Of a DNA stretch of 60,000 nt, positions 1 to 9,888 are shown in pieces (within the stretch, counting starts at the first letter, position 1; the number at the start of each line of letters is the position of its first letter). The notes below the pieces were generated by a model. The model saw only the letters and a program-made list of their open reading frames with translations, was not told where the DNA came from and did no database searches. Position numbers and translations under genes: made by a program. This DNA is from Takakia lepidozioides (taxonomy: Eukaryota; Streptophyta; Takakiopsida; Takakiales; Takakiaceae): assembly GCA_030704615.1 (NCBI GenBank), contig CM060733.1, positions 43,402,001-43,462,000 of the forward strand, read 5' to 3'.

Positions 1-161
1 AAGGATCGCACTCCCGGGACCGAAGTCGGAGGTTCCCAGTCCAAGATCGCCCTCACCTTTCTGTCATCCATTTTTATCCATGTCTACACACAAGACAACA
101 TGAAGCACATATTAGTGAATCCCCAAAAATTCATCTAGAAAGAACAGTGCTTGAAACCTCC

Positions 162-190
162 GAAAATGAGTGCGTTGACGCACTCATTTC
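162..190. repeat. Hairpin with GTGCG/CGCAC core
   Basis: A near-perfect inverted repeat, GAAAATGAGTGCG and CGCACTCATTTC around a TTGA loop. It belongs to the hairpin family that recurs across the first 4 kb. It sits in or just after the last recognisable exon of the ParB-like pseudogene. Confidence 0.7.
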
Positions 191-1324
191 TGCAGGGGTG
201 CAATTGAACTTCAAATGAAGCAGGTAAGATAATGTCGATTACCATTTGTCCGGGACAGTCGCCCTTTGTCAAGTACAGGCTGTTCACACCATTCCACGTT
301 TTGATGATTTTCATCCCCGAGGCCTTGAGGTAGCTTGCAAGCTGCCGTCGACATTTCGTATTGACGGACTGGATCATTACAAGAACCCCTGCATCCGATA
401 AAAAAAAATTGCAAAATGAAAAGACCCACCGCCGGTACCTCTCATCAAATGCATTCCATGTTGGGCAGGTGCCTGTGGGTAGATGTCCGGTACTGGCAGC
501 CCATCCGGAATGTCCACAATCACCATGTCGGCACCACATGGTTTCTAAGTACCATTGACCCAACACTGCCCTTTCGAAACCTGAACATAGACAGACGACA
601 ATATTAAATAACTATCCAAAATGAAAAACATTAACGGAGACAAACAGTGGGAATTGGCTTACCGACTCAAGGAATGTACACAGCTTGCCCCAAGTTCGAG
701 AGGGTTCTCCAGTGTAACCAGATTTTCTGCTTTCCATCATGGCAAGGAACGAATCATTGACAAGCTCGCATTTATATTTTCGTTGGATTCTGGATGGGTG
801 CTCCACTGCGTCGTATGGCTCAAACTTCCCCTTACGTTTTCGTTCCTTGTTTGCAATTGGGGTCTGCGCTACCTCACCCCCCGCAGTCTCCCCTTGGGTG
901 GCCTTCTCCTTCCCTTTGTCCTTTGTACCCTTTCCCTTTCCCTTCCCTCTCGCAGGAGTTTTGTTGGCTGCGGGTTCCTTCTCAGCGAGGTTCCGCAGAT
1001 TCCTCTCATGCAATTCCTTGTCAGTTAGAGGGGCCAAAGACTCCGCATTGTCGTTCTGGTTCTGTGTCTGCAACTCATACCAGGGGCAATCTGATTTGGG
1101 AATGTCAAGATACCAGCAGCAGTCTTTTCAGGTGATATCTCCCGTAGTCTCTGAGGATGGCTGCAGTGTGCATGGTCTGACTGTTAGAGGGGTCAGACCA
1201 CAAGTCGATGAAGGCATGGTACTTTTTGAGGTTTTTCCCCAGAATGAGCACGTTCTTGATATACCTACAAAACAAAAGAGGTACAATTTTAGACATTGAA
1301 GGCAAAAAAACATATACTGCGGCC

Positions 1325-1360
1325 CTCCCAAAATGCGTGCGTCGACGCACACAGTTGGGG
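1325..1360. repeat. Hairpin with GCGTGCGTCGACGCAC core
   Basis: The core is palindromic through GTGCGTCGACGCAC. The outer arms (CCCAAAATGCG against CACAGTTGGGG) pair imperfectly. It lies in the intron between exons 1868-1651 and 1264-1114. Confidence 0.6.
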
Positions 1361-1537
1361 TGCACATATACTTGAGCATGAGGCAACCGAAATACACTCA
1401 CATGTAACATATGTAAGAACAGGAGAAAACAAAGGGTTCCATATGCAGAAAGATATCCCATTCTCGGCAGACAGATATTCCATTCAGAACTGCCAACGAA
1501 ACAATGAAATCCATGATGGAGGAGAGAACACATCTGA

Positions 1538-1595
1538 GTTTGTGGCCCTCCAAAATTGCGTGCATTGGCGCACGCAGTTTTGCATGGCCACAAAC
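1538..1595. repeat. Hairpin, long arms, GCGTGC/GCGCACGC core
   Basis: Left arm begins GTTTGTGGCC and right arm ends GGCCACAAAC. Between them are CAAAATTGCGTGC and GCGCACGCAGTTTTG, which pair with few mismatches. The core is shared with the other hairpins; the outer arms are private to this copy. Confidence 0.7.
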
Positions 1596-3527
1596 TGCCT
1601 GTCTACTGATTGCCAAAGATAGTTTTCAAACATAAAACAAATTAACGAACCTGTATAGGACCCTCTTCATGGCTCCCTCTGCCCCGTACTGCTGGTCAAA
1701 GTCATTTGTGCGGGAGATGCCTCCATCTCGGGAAAACTCTCTGAAGAAGCAGTTGCTCCAAGCAGTGGCCTTCCACTGCCTCAAGTAATCCTCCAGAGTG
1801 TCCTCGGGCACGGTCATGGTAATTTTGTAGTCATAAAGTTGTTTCTCCAGCACCTTGTTTGTACGAGTCTACAGGTATACATATGCATGGGTTAGATTCC
1901 ATGCGTGGGAAGATATTCTCAAAATTTCAAGCAAAGAAAGTCCTGAAAAGTACCTGGCTCCAGTAGGTGGCTTTGTGCAACCATGTATCGAGAACTTGGT
2001 CGCTGAAGGGTTTGATGTGCCCGGTGTTCTCATCTCTTTCACCCCTAGGGAAGCAATATGTATCCTTGACAATTGGGTCGGAATTCCAAATCTCCAACCA
2101 TTTCACTTTCTGCTTCCACTGCTGCAGTTGACAACCGGTGAAGCTTTTCTTGTGTCATCTCTGGTTTGGTGTTATTGTTCCAGTGGATCCTCACCTGGTT
2201 AAGGAACTCGGGACCAAAATCAGGGTCAGCTATTCTCAGCTACTTCACGAAAGCGCTCATGAGCTTCTTCCGTATCTCATTCATCGTAAACTTCATGGCT
2301 TCCGTCACTCCCTTGGACGTTCTCATACCCTCCGGGTTTTTCAAATAGTACTCTGCTTTTCCTTTCTCTCCAGCTTCAGCTATTTCTTGCTGCAAAACGT
2401 AATTTGGAATGAGATCACTTATTACTGACAATCACAATAGACAATGGAAGGCCAGAGCGATGGAATACTTACCGTGTACATGTACTCCATGAAAGCTTCC
2501 CTCATCAGCTTGTACCAGGTATCTGACGTTTTTGATGTCAAACATTTCTTGAATGACTCCGCACTCAGGATGCTCTTGAATGAATTGAGGGGCATCTGGC
2601 CGATATTCTGGATCCTGAATAATGTGTGAAGAAGGTTCATTGTCACATGGGCGGTTTCAGTTCCCCTGTCACATACAGTGGTATGTCGTCAGTGAGTGCT
2701 AAAAGCGAACAGACAGTCATAGGAAAAATGCGGACAATAAAAGATGAAGAAGACACCTACTTGTTAACGTCATGCATTGTCGTCAACAGTGTAGTGATGT
2801 TTCCCTTGGGATCCAGCACCATTGAGGCCACAGAGTAGTGCCACTCCTCCTCGGTGCTATGATATCTCTCGATCATGTTCCTCCAGGCAAGCAATCGGTG
2901 GTTGCCATCCCAAACACGAAACATCTTGCCTGAGAAAGGCTGGTTGACGAGCCTCTTGCAAATGATAGATTCAAACTCCTTGTTTATCTGTCGCCAGATA
3001 GGATCCCAGCCTCCAACAATGGACTTGTCCACCAACACCTCTCTGCCAGCTGAGTCCGCCAATGAGACGTAAAAAAATAGATTGACCCTTTATGTACCCA
3101 TGGCAAAAATCTTGTTCCAACTTTTGAATGTCATTCGTGAGAGCTGGTCTAACGAAGGGCATGGAGATCAAACGGCATAGGGGTATCAGTATTCTTCCCC
3201 TAGGGATGCCCATGGCCTTGATGACTTGGGCAGAATTCACTTTGGAGAAGTAAAACAGATCTTTCGCTCTGTCTTCATAGGGCCTCCTCCTCCTCAACAA
3301 CCACCATTTCCTGCTCAATCACTTCTTCCTCGACCTGAGTAGCACCTTTCCTTTTCTTCATCTGCACTCAAACCGATATATTATGAATGTAAAAGACGTC
3401 TTCAACGCACGCAATTTTCTACCCTCTGAAAGGTACTCATTTCCTTGCCTATTTCATACCCAATGTCAATCTACTCTCTTCCATAAAAGTATGCTGCAGA
3501 CTGTTAATCAAATCTCGCTGTAGGCAG

Positions 3528-3605
3528 AAAAGTGAGTGTGAGAGAACCTCCAGAAACTGCGTGCGTTGACGCACGCAATTTCTGGGGGTTCTCTCATACT
3601 CACTT
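3528..3605. repeat. Hairpin, 37-nt arms, GCGTGCG-TTGA-CGCACGC core
   Basis: The clearest member. The arms start AAAGTGAGTG on the left and end ACTCACTTT on the right, differ at about three of 37 positions, and enclose GCGTGCGTTGACGCACGC. The outer arm sequence (GAGAGAACCTCCAGAAA) is absent from members (a), (b), (c) and (g). Confidence 0.8.
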
Positions 3606-3675
3606 TGCGGAGTTTTCAGGGCTTCTATCGCTGTTAACATAGCACAACTGTAACTTCGGAGATAGGGTAATGATC

Positions 3676-3764
3676 GTTCGAGAAATGAGAGAAGGTCATA
3701 GAGAGAACCTTGACGCACGCAATTTCTGGAGGTTCTCTCTATGGCCTTCTCTCATTTCTCGAAC
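3676..3764. repeat. Hairpin with 35-nt arms and half a core
   Basis: Arms of 35 nt (starting GTTCGAGAAATG, ending CATTTCTCGAAC) differ at one position. The 19-nt centre is TGACGCACGCAATTTCTGG, which is only the right half of the shared core. The centre therefore looks inserted into, or left behind in, a pre-formed palindrome. Confidence 0.75.
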
Positions 3765-3932
3765 TCTAATCTCACTACTCGGGATGGTACAACCATTATG
3801 AAATGTGAAAGTCTCTCCTCCTATGCAGTACATGAAAAGTGAGTAGTGGGTCACCCTCGGGTTTGGGTGTTATGCATTGCCTGCATCCCTGTGGTCTTAC
3901 TCTGAATGATCAAGCATAAAATAGCAGAAAAG

Positions 3933-3978
3933 AGGGCAAGAAAATTGCGTGCGCCACCGCACGCAATTTTCATGCCCT
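3933..3978. repeat. Hairpin, 21-nt arms, GCGTGCG/CGCACGC core
   Basis: AGGGCAAGAAAATTGCGTGCG pairs with its reverse complement at one mismatch across a CCAC loop. The GAAAATTGCGTGCG inner part is the family core; AGGGCA is private to this copy. Confidence 0.75.
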
Positions 3979-4530
3979 GGAAACTCGACAGAAGATGGCA
4001 AGTAAGAGAATCACCTAAGGTCCTTTGGCCGAAGAACTCCCAGATGCCTTCGATGTAGCAACAATGGCGGCCGTCCTCCCAGTTTGGGCAGCCTTCTTAC
4101 CCTTCGGTGTCGCCTCCTCCTCCACGACGTTCTTCCCCTTCGGCGTGGATTCCTTCGCAAGAGCGTCTGCCCCGTCTGTGTCCATAGCGTCTGTGTCGTC
4201 CTCTAACGCAATTTCGTCCCCAACTTCATCAGGAACTGGCGGTTGGTCCTCCCGTGCCATGTGTTCGGTTTCCAGGGCTGCGCTCTCCTCTGCGATCTCC
4301 TTCAGTGTCATGTTCAGCTTGCGACCTTTCATTCTCTCTCTTGGCTTCTTCCTCTCTCGCGCTGAAGTAAAAAAGAATGATTGTCTTCTACACCTTCCAC
4401 TCTCTCGCGTAGAACTCTGTCTCCTGCTACCGCTGCTACAGCTTGAAAAACTACGATCTATTGGAATGAGAGACGTTGTGCAATGAGTAGCAGCCGGGGC
4501 ATCGCTTTCGGTGGTTATGCATGTATTCAC

Positions 4531-5112
4531 TACATACGTGTCCCCCTCCTAACGGCACACTCGTCCATTCTTCAGTGGCCGCCGTCTTTCATTATGGAGG
4601 TATGGCCATCGCATGGATTTGATACGGATGGATGACTTATTTCAGTAGATTTTTTGGATTCTCCCGGTTTAACATCTTCCATTCGTTCGCCGCCGATTCC
4701 TCTTAAACCCTACACTCAATGAATTGTCGGGTTCCACGTGGCTGAACACATTGGGATGGCAGGGGATGTCGGTCTCCGTCGTCATTTCACATGGGTCGGT
4801 AAAGGCACATAACTGCTTACCAACTGTTTTATGAACTGTTTTGACAACTGTTTCTGAAAGGCTCTTTAACGGTATGTCAACTTTTAACATAGGTCTTGGC
4901 TGACCCTTCCAGAATGGTTTGGGACATAAATGACATGTTGTCCTTTGCCGACCTTGTTAGTTAAGGTGACGGACTTCTAGGTTTCGGTCTGAAACATAAA
5001 GCATGATAAATGTAATCCCCACTATCGTTTGTAGCAAGAATCCGCACAGAAGTTGTGGCTTCCGCACTTTGTGGCTTCCGCACTTCTGCGAGGGAATTTC
5101 TCTTGCAGCAAC
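4531..5112. other. Divergent intergenic region between two transposon-like genes
   Basis: No convincing coding exon. It separates the minus-strand ParB-like pseudogene from the plus-strand transposase. Near 5051-5090 the phrase GTGGCTTCCGCACTT occurs twice in a row. If both genes belong to one element this would be its shared promoter; that is inference. Confidence 0.35.
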
Positions 5113-6815
5113 ATGGCTTCCTCCGAAGCGGAGTTTTACTCTGTGGAGAAACCAGTACCTTTCTCGAAGGAGACCGATGACAATGGTTTTGCAATTGCGG
5201 AGGAACACCTCTTATCAACGTGTTTCGAGTTCCAGTATGGTACTGTGTGGCTCGAAAGAGAGGTTTACGGTGTCGATGGGAAGTTGATGAAGTATGCTTT
5301 CCAGAAACCGGATGAAAACGCACTTATGAGTCAGTGGAGAGTTCCTCCAGGAAGATACAAGGTCCTTAGAACTCCTTGCCGGCAGTCGATTGGTTCGTAT
5401 GTGACTTCCAAAAATTCCTTTTGTGGTTCTTTCTCCAGTGGTCGTGAACATTAAAAACTAGGTGAATGCATTGAGGATGGGCTCTGCTAACAGAGGGTAC
5501 GTTGATAATATTTTCGAGTTGAAGCGACGGAGCAGGTATGACTACATTCAAGAGAGAGTGTTCCCAGGTCAAGGGTCGAACAAAATGTACCTTTTCAAAA
5601 TGTCCACAGCCGGAGAGGGCAGCGGAGTCAGTCTTGTGAAGCGCATGCAGAAGGGTGGCGATCTTCAGAACTGTTTTCTTATGTTTGATCACGTCAAACG
5701 AGTGAAAGACTGGACTATAATGGCGTGTCATGTTTACGATCCTTTCTACCAGCGAGTCATGACAATTGCAGTGTGTGACATGCAATCAGAGGATGTGGAT
5801 TTGCAGCAGATAATGTGGAGAAGTCTCATTCGCTTTATGGACTCCCAAGATGTCCCATCTCCAAATTTCGCCGGATTTATGGCCGACAGTGCTCAAGTGA
5901 ATTTCAATGCTGTTCGCATTGTGTTTGGATCAGGAGATTCAAAGGTGCCAATGCCAGGAAGAGAGTGAACATGTCTTTTCCATTGGACCCAGTCCCTTGA
6001 GAAACATACAAAGGCAGACATCAAACCGGAAATGCAGCCTATTCATCTTAGGCTATGCAAACAATACAAAGATGCCAAAAGCATGGCAGAGGCGAATACA
6101 TTGTTCCAGACAATTCGTGCCTGGTGGTTCTCATCTGGGGCTGCATCAGAAGACAGTATGAGAGCGCTAGAAGAGTGGCTGACATTTTGGCACTTCCGGT
6201 ACAGACAATGAAGAACACGCATGACAACGGTGTGTGCATTTGAGAACTTGTAGATTTCATCGAATTTGTATCCATTTCCAATCATGTCTGTTGTGGTGGG
6301 GTGAGCCTGTCCTCTTTCTGATATATGTTTTTTTATTTTGCAACACTTCTCAATTGAAGAGATGGCAGACATGCCCTCTTGCAATCTGGCGGAGACAGTG
6401 CACAATGTATGGTTGCAGCAATCTGGAAAGCGGGACCAAGATTTGTATGTGGCGACGGCAAATGATCTGATTCGAGCTCTACTGCAACAGACGAGATATC
6501 AGGAATTCTTGCGGGGTAGCGTTGGTGGCAAGGGTCTGAACAAGTCCGAGTTGATGTTCCGAGTAGCAAGAAGATCAGGGGATCCGAACAAGATTGCTAG
6601 GGCTGTCAGCATGTGTGCGGAAGGAACTCCACTGGTGTCCAGAGTTCCCCATCTGGAGGGTGAGGAGAGATTCGGGTCTTACAAACAGAAATTGAACACC
6701 CCTCCTGGGTCGGATGCGAACTCCCACAGGCCGGGCAGAGACAACTTCTCCATGCCGTGTGCTCCATTTCATCAGAGGTTCATTTCCAACATATCCAGTG
6801 CGTACGATCCTTTGT
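5113..6815 (+). pseudogene. MULE-like transposase, broken
   Basis: Starts at ATG 5113 (MASSEAEF). The central exon near 5461 onward reads CFLMFDHVKR, WTIMACHVYDP, AVCDMQSED and GFMADSAQVNFNAVR, followed by TCLFHWTQSLEKHTK. This order of an Asp-containing strand, a second Asp block and a C/H-rich FHW block fits MULE/DDE transposases with an RNase-H-like fold. A later exon from about 6340 gives MADMPSCNLAETVHNVW and KIARAVSMCAEG. Breaks: TGA at 5966-5968 where the neighbouring text implies Arg (CGA to TGA), and TGA near 6208 where Trp is expected (TGG to TGA). Both are transitions. The 3' end is lost to a LINE insertion near 6815. The exact family is from memory of motifs, so moderately sure. 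Confidence 0.6.
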
Positions 6816-9055
6816 TACAAAGCCAATGGCAGCCATCTCCCACAGTCACCGATGAACAACGATTCGCACCCATTCTCTCCAAGATTAAGAGAAACCTCAC
6901 TTTCTGGGGCTCTAAGTTCCTCTCAATCACAGGTCGGGCACTTGTGGCCAACCAGATTCTCTTAGCTGGCCTATGGTTCTACGCAGCATCATGGCGCCCT
7001 TCTAAAATGCAAATTGGAGAATATAAAGCCTTATTGCGGAATTTCATTTGGGGAGCTAGCAAAGTGGGCCAAAAAGTCAGGCCACAGGTCTCCTGGAGAC
7101 AGATCTGCCAGCCAAAAAAACAGGGAGGACTGGGGGTTTTGGACCCGGAAATCCAAATTACAGCACTCCTCAGAAAATGGCTGCCAAGATTCTTAGGCCC
7201 AGAAGGTGGCTGGTGGAAGTTTTTGGTGGTGGGTAATCTGATGATGGCAAGTCCCCTAAAGACCTCTAGATGGCACCCCTCCATTCGTTGGATCACACAG
7301 GGATTCAAGCACAAAATGGTGAGATCGTCCCTTTGGAACGTCATCTGGAAAGCTTGGGCTACACTGAGACTTTTTCTTCGCAAAAAAGAACCAGAAACAT
7401 TTGAGGAAACCCTCCGCCAGCACCTATTTTTGAACACCAACATGCCCACACAATCTGAAAAATCACTGGCAAAAAAGTGGTCTGCCTGGGACAGCAGGGG
7501 CATCAGTCAACTAAAACACCTGTGGTCGCCTACACGCTTCCTGCATATTGACACAATTTGCCCTATTCTGGGGTCGATCAAAGCCAAGGCCGGGCTGCAG
7601 GCGGTCATAAATTCTATACCTTAAACCTGGTCCCTGTCGCTGCAGGCGGGACCACTGACCCCCTCCACGAACTTCTGGACATTAGGAGTCATAAGCAACA
7701 GGCTCACCATCATTTTGGTGATTTTTGCCACAGATACTCACTTCTCAGGGTTCGCAATCCCAAACCCTCTTCCCCCGTTTCATTCATACCCCAGTGAGAA
7801 TATGTAACTGGTCATCTAAGTTCAAAGAAATTGATCCCCAACCACCTCTTACCATACCTGTCCTGTCCTGGCTCAATACCTCCACATTTGTTTGGATCCT
7901 GGGAAGACCTCTGGCGGACCTCCAGCTGGACCCCAAGGAATGGGAATGGACCTTTGGCCGCGCTGCATCACCCCTTCTTATCTACACACCCAAGATGGCT
8001 TATAGGGCTCTTAACACACAGCCAACCCTCTCCACTAAGTGGAATAGCAAATGAAGTCACTTTGGTTTCTTGAATGAGAACTGGTTAGCAATCTGGTCTT
8101 CCATCTGGCTAAAAATTAGGCCGGCCAAGATCTCAACGTTTTTATGGCAAGTAGCGAACAGAGCCCTAAAAGTGGGAGAATGGCTGCAATTCAATGAAGC
8201 TCTTCTATGTCGATGATGCTCCTCGAGTATCATTGAATCTCATGAACACTGCCTTTCCGACCTGTATAGCTCCAGCCAAAATCTGGCCCTTCATCAAGGT
8301 ATTCTACAGACATTGGAATCTCTCAAATATTGGCCCTCTGGATCTGCTACTTAATTACAACAAAACAACCAAGGGCCGATCCTTTCCATGTCCGGTCTTC
8401 GAGACTCTTCGCGCTTCTACGTTATGGCACCTATGGCGTGCTAGATGTAAAAAGACCTTTAGCAAGGACACAATCAGTACCTCAGCTTTGTTGGCTATGG
8501 TGTACAAAGATCTTTTAACAGAGTCGAAAAAAGCTTGGGCAAAATGTGTTACAGACTGTCACAGGACTCCAAGGCAGGCGCCAACAATCCATGCATCATT
8601 CAGGAAGACGTGGGCCTGCCATGGCGTCATTTGTCAAAGCGACGAACAGGAACACTGTATTTGGAACGCTCTCCCCCCTCAGCGCTGGAGAGACCTCAGA
8701 GCTCCACTCCACGGCCTTGCCGGAATTTGAGAGAGACGTGAATTGGAAACACGTCAAGCACCCCGCCACTACTTCCAGGCTAAATTTTCGTTAAGTGTGG
8801 TGGTAGATTAGCTCCTCGATAATCTCAACTGCAGGCTTAACTTTTTGGGAGTCTCTCGATCAGGGCTAGGTTGCTGTGAGATGTTCGCTCTCTTGCAGCA
8901 CACTGCTGCACTTTAGCAGCAGGAAATGGATCTCCCTTCACTGACTACAGTGTGTAGCCCTCATGGTGCAAAAGGGGTTTTATTTTTTTCCCCTCAATCT
9001 GGAATAAATGCAATATTCAACGTAAAAATAAAATAAAATAAAATAAATAAATAAA
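6816..9055 (+). mobile_element. 5'-truncated LINE (L1-like), 3' half with A-rich tail
   Basis: From about 6826 the frame switches to late reverse-transcriptase/thumb sequence typical of plant LINEs: GSKFLSITGRALVANQILLA, FIWGASKVG and WRQICQPKKQGGLGVLD. Further down, in other frames, come MAYRALNTQ and KIRPAKISTFLWQVANRALK, which introduce the C-terminal zf-RVT region. It ends in an (AAATA)n-type tail at about 9022-9055. Several frame shifts show it is dead. Its insertion fused, in frame, with the transposase exon to give one 428-codon chimeric ORF (6338-7624). No clean target-site duplication was identified. Confidence 0.75.
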
Positions 9056-9480
9056 ACGTTGAAGAGGGAAGGCAGAAGAAAGCCATCTATTTGTCAGAAC
9101 CCTGCTGGAACCTGAGAAAAGGAGAATCTCCAATCCAAAAAGGATCCATGAATACCGGATTTCTGGATGGCAGAGAAGGAACCCCCAATTGATCCTATCG
9201 AAGGCTTTTTGGAATCCAACATCAACAAGGCAAGGGGTTGGTCAGAATCATGCAGCGCCTCATTGGCCAAAAGGATATTATCCAAAATGAGGCGGTTCTT
9301 CTCAAAGCCCGTCTGAGCTGGACGAATCAGAGCCGGTAATAATTTCTGAAGTCTAATAGCCAAGGCCTTGGCAATAATCTTGTAAGTATTAAGTAGAGTA
9401 ATTGGGCAATAATGGCGATATTATCTCTGTCTCCCTTCTTGAATATGAGAGCAATACACCCATAGACATCTGGGAAGGCA
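9056..9480 (-). mobile_element. LINE reverse-transcriptase fragment
   Basis: The minus strand reads RLQKLLPALIRPAQTGFEKN followed by RLILDNILLANEAL and LALLMLDSKK, the RT core block before AFD. It then continues to FSFSQVPAGF. Upstream, near 9440-9480, degraded IFKKGD and NYRPITLLN text can be guessed. It abuts the A-rich tail of the plus-strand LINE, so two LINE copies meet tail to middle. Both ends are missing. Confidence 0.65.
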
Positions 9481-9888
9481 TCAATTTTTTAACCTGAGGA
9501 AAATGCTAACCATCATCATCGCCACAGATCATCCACTGCTTCCAATACTTTGTCAATAATGCTATAATGGCAGCCTCGTCATAGATTTGCCACATACTCA
9601 TGCAGTGATGTGCTACAAGTGGACAGGAAAAAGTTCCTCCATACCGCAAAGCATCCACATCCATGTCCCACATGTAGATTTGTCAAGAGGCAAAAAGCTG
9701 TGTCTGCACAAAGTCTGAAGATACTAGTTTCCTAGTCAAGGCCGGAAGACGACTCAAGCTTTGCTTCTTTGCACTGGAGGTGAATCCGCATGACCAGTGG
9801 TCAAAATTGTATGGACATGTTTGCAGTTTACACCATCGATCTCCAGAACTACAACGGTTCAGTTTTGTCAGGGTCAGTACCATGATAA
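9481..9888. other. Intergenic, 3' flank of NAXD
   Basis: I see no coding segment. On the minus strand this directly follows the probable NAXD stop codon at 9889-9891 and should contain its 3' untranslated region. Confidence 0.3.

Larger units (their letters stand above)
135..4361 (-). pseudogene. Decayed multi-exon gene: ParB-like domain plus methyltransferase-like C-terminus
   Basis: I place exons from splice sites at about 4361-4015, 3361-2761, 2665-2473, 2389-1954, 1868-1651, 1264-1114, 1090-663, 544-439 and 388 downward. Exon 1 codes an acidic, TPKGK-containing stretch. Exon 2 carries VWDGNHRLLAW, which matches the GNHR-type motif of the ParB/sulfiredoxin fold. The exon at 1090-663 is rich in GKGKGK and looks like a basic nuclear region. 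The last exons read ADMVIVDIPDG and then GVLVMIQS, resembling the DPPY-type motif IV and following strand of an amino-methyltransferase, with proline-tyrosine not conserved. Damage: TAG at the end of exon 1, one-base frame shifts near 3310 and in a T-run near 3077, TAG near 2239, and a shift near 2050. Family assignment comes from motifs only. It may be a transposon passenger or an expanded repeat family. No function can be claimed for this copy. Confidence 0.55.

Noticed and set aside
8194-8730. ORF starting MKLFYVDDAP, looking like an RT active site
   Set aside because: The YVDD is a chance frame inside the C-terminal and 3' untranslated part of the LINE; the true RT core is upstream and missing.
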